Source of the DNA: Mycobacterium sp.
Lineage (GTDB): Bacteria; Actinomycetota; Actinomycetes; Mycobacteriales; Mycobacteriaceae
Reading direction: 5' to 3'
NCBI RefSeq assembly: GCF_019247635.1
Contig: NZ_JAFBAR010000119.1
Span: 1 to 32,267 of the forward strand
DNA: 32,267 bases
Shown: in pieces, positions 30,562 to 32,267 of the stretch
How the letters are laid out: each line of letters opens with the position of its first letter
Numbering within the stretch: position 1 is the stretch's first letter
Notes under the pieces: model-generated
What the model was told of the DNA's origin: nothing
Seen by the model: the letters and a program-made list of their open reading frames with translations, nothing else
The model's database searches: none
Translations under genes and position numbers: made by a program

Positions 30562-32120
30562 CTCCCTTCATCAGACGCCAGCTGATCGCATTCGGCGTCC
30601 TGACCGTCATCGCGCTGCTGGTGTTGGGCATTTACTACCTACGGGTGCCAAGTCTGGTGGGCGTCGGCCGGTATGAACTCAAGGCGCAGCTGCCCGCCTC
30701 GGGCGGTTTGTACCCGACGGCTAACGTGACGTATCGCGGCATCACCATCGGCAAGGTCACCACGGTCGAGCCGACCGAAGCCGGCGCGCTGGCCACGATG
30801 AGCATCGAGAGTCGCTACAAGATCCCGATCGACGCGACCGCCAACGTGCACTCGGTTTCGGCGGTGGGTGAGCAGTATCTGGACCTGGTGTCCACTGGCA
30901 ACTCGGGCAAGTTCTTCTCCGACGGGCAAACCATCGCCAAGGGCACCGTGCCAAGTGAGATTGGGCCGGCGCTGGACACCGCCTATCAGGGGCTGGAGGC
31001 TTTGCCCAAGGACAAGATCGCCTCGTTGCTCGACGAGACGGCGCAATCCGTGGGTGGTTTGGGTCCCGCGCTGCAGCGGCTGGTCGAATCGACTCAGGCC
31101 ATCGTGGGCGACTTCAAGACCCAGATCACCGACATCAACGACATCATCCAGCACTCGGGGCCGATCATCGACAGCCAGGTCAATTCGGGCGGCGCGATCG
31201 AGCGCTGGGCGCGCAACCTGAACAGTCTGGCGGCACAGAGCGCGGAGCGGGACCAGAACCTGCGGAGCGTGCTGACCCAGGCGGCGCCCACCGCCGATCA
31301 GGTCAACGAGGTCTTCGGCGATGTCCGTGAGTCGCTGCCGCAGGTGCTGGCGAACCTCGAGGTCGTGTTCGACCTGCTGAAGAAGTACCACACCGGGCTG
31401 GAGCAGATCCTGGTGTTCCTGCCGCAAGGCGCCTCGATCGCCCAGACGGTGGCCGCGCCGTTCCCGAATATGGCCGCCCTGGACCTCGCATTGTCGATCA
31501 ACCAACCCCCGCCCTGCCTGACCGGTTTCATTCCGGCATCGGAATGGCGGTCTCCGGCCGAGACCAGCATCGCGCCATTGCCGACGGGCACCTACTGCAA
31601 GATCCCGATGGAGACGCCGGCCAACAGCGTGCGCGGTTCGCGCAACATCCCTTGTGTCGATGTGCCCAGTAAGCGGGCGGCCACGCCCCGGGAGTGCCGC
31701 GACCCCAGGCCATACGTTCCGGCGGGGACCAACCCCTGGTTCGGCGACCCCAACCAGATCCTGACCTGTCCGGCGCCCGCGGCGCGCTGCGACCAGTCGG
31801 TGCGGCCGGGCATGGTGATCCCCGCGCCGTCGGTCAACAACGGTGTGAACCCCGCACCGGCCGACAGACTGCCACCGGGCGGTCTGACGCCACCCCCGAA
31901 GAGCGACCCGCTGCAGCGTCCCGGTTCGGGGACCGTGCAGTGCAATGGGCAGCAGCCAAACCCGTGTGTTTACACTCCAAGCGGGCCTCCCTCGGCGATA
32001 TACAGCCCGCAGAGCGGTGAACTGGTGGGTCCCGACGGAGTCAAGTATTCGGTCCGAAACTCGACCAAAACAGGAGACGACGGATGGAAGGAGATGCTGG
32101 CGCCGCCCGGAGCCGGCTGA
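30555..32120 (+). CDS. mce1F: Mce1F, MCE-domain lipid-transport protein
   Basis: 521 residues. The anchor (QLIAFGVLTVIALLVLGIYY) is at about 8-28, then the MCE domain (YPTANVTYRGITIGKVTTVE, VHSVSAVGEQYLDLVSTGNS), a helical region (ERDQNLRSVLTQAAPTADQV), the conserved FPNMAALDLALSINQPPPCL and a long proline-rich C-terminal region with paired cysteines. It is the last of the six MCE subunits, matching Rv0174. ATG 30555 overlaps mce1E by 7 bp. The mam1A start lies within its 3' end, so the operon continues to the window edge. Confidence 0.95.
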   Translation: MLTPFIRRQLIAFGVLTVIALLVLGIYYLRVPSLVGVGRYELKAQLPASGGLYPTANVTYRGITIGKVTTVEPTEAGALATMSIESRYKIPIDATANVHSVSAVGEQYLDLVSTGNSGKFFSDGQTIAKGTVPSEIGPALDTAYQGLEALPKDKIASLLDETAQSVGGLGPALQRLVESTQAIVGDFKTQITDINDIIQHSGPIIDSQVNSGGAIERWARNLNSLAAQSAERDQNLRSVLTQAAPTADQVNEVFGDVRESLPQVLANLEVVFDLLKKYHTGLEQILVFLPQGASIAQTVAAPFPNMAALDLALSINQPPPCLTGFIPASEWRSPAETSIAPLPTGTYCKIPMETPANSVRGSRNIPCVDVPSKRAATPRECRDPRPYVPAGTNPWFGDPNQILTCPAPAARCDQSVRPGMVIPAPSVNNGVNPAPADRLPPGGLTPPPKSDPLQRPGSGTVQCNGQQPNPCVYTPSGPPSAIYSPQSGELVGPDGVKYSVRNSTKTGDDGWKEMLAPPGAG

Positions 32121-32267
32121 CCCCATCATCTATGTCGAGGATTCGTCGTCTGCGCGGGTCCGGCCGGAAACAAAGGCCGGAGACTAGTCAGGAACCCGAA
32201 ACCGCCGTCGACCCGGACGGCGCCGAGGCGACGGCCGAGGATTCTTCGGAATCGGAGGTCGGAGCCG
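32084..32267 (+). CDS. Mce-associated protein, N-terminal part (Rv0175/Mam1A-like)
   Basis: 61 codons are visible, in a frame overlapping the end of mce1F. The start ATG 32084 has AGGAG 7 nt upstream; an in-frame ATG at 32132 is a possible alternative. The visible part is charged, first basic (RIRRLRGSGRKQRPE) and then very acidic (EATAEDSSESEVG). That is the usual cytoplasmic N-terminal tail of Mce-associated membrane proteins, whose single helix would follow outside the window. Identification rests mainly on position, since no diagnostic domain is in view. Confidence 0.7.
   Translation, partial: MEGDAGAARSRLTPSSMSRIRRLRGSGRKQRPETSQEPETAVDPDGAEATAEDSSESEVGA

Noticed and set aside
30639..32129. 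496-codon minus-strand open frame opposite mce1F
   Set aside because: Antisense shadow of a certain mce gene; composition is unlike a real protein.
1..32267. Insertion sequences, phage genes, CRISPR arrays, tRNA or rRNA genes
   Set aside because: No transposase or integrase motif, spaced repeat array or RNA gene sequence was seen anywhere in the window.

Overview
The window is high-GC actinobacterial DNA. Its right half is a mycobacterial mce1 locus: a divergent GntR regulator (mce1R), fadD5, yrbE1A, yrbE1B, mce1A to mce1F and the start of a Mce-associated membrane protein gene. The protein sequences closely match what I remember of M. tuberculosis H37Rv Rv0163-Rv0175, including the Rv0164 (TB18.5) and Rv0163 thioesterase neighbours. 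The gene content between positions 4000 and 18450 is not that of M. tuberculosis, so a nontuberculous Mycobacterium is most likely. I cannot name the species. No database was searched.

Layout. 1-255: 5' part of a TetR gene on the minus strand. 256-752: no convincing gene. 753-3962 (+): oxidoreductase operon (DapB-like enzyme, SDR, Rv0161-like FAD-linked oxidase). 4039-6241 (-): SMP-30-like hydrolase, hot-dog thioesterase and TetR regulator. 6470-9460 (+): TesB-like thioesterase, F420/LLM oxidoreductase and acyl-CoA dehydrogenase. 9577-10266 (-): DUF427 protein. 10407-10805 (+): small exported six-cysteine protein. 10848-12026 (+): family III CoA-transferase. 12162-18912 (+): tightly coupled nine-gene operon (two uncharacterised proteins, P450, zinc-type dehydrogenase, HpcH/HpaI aldolase, NTF2-like protein, SDR, HSL-type hydrolase, Rv0163-like thioesterase). 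18984-19424 (+): TB18.5-like SRPBCC protein. 19438-20145 (-): mce1R. 20256-32267 (+): fadD5 and the mce1 transporter genes.

How it may work. In H37Rv only adhE1 (Rv0162c) lies between Rv0161 and Rv0163. Here about 14.5 kb of CoA-ester and oxidative catabolic genes sits there. The most interesting signal is a 24-bp element, TTACAAA-N10-AGTGTnA, found four times (6296, 6408, 10285, 12040), each time in the intergenic DNA before one of these units. The TetR gene at 4039-4575 is an obvious candidate for the protein that binds it. I infer a locally controlled catabolic regulon for an unidentified, probably acyl or alicyclic, substrate placed next to the Mce1 lipid importer. The mce1 part has its own signals: a perfect 8-bp inverted repeat between mce1R and fadD5, a sigma-A-like promoter in the fadD5-yrbE1A gap, and a 24-codon leader ORF with a very strong ribosome binding site just before yrbE1A.
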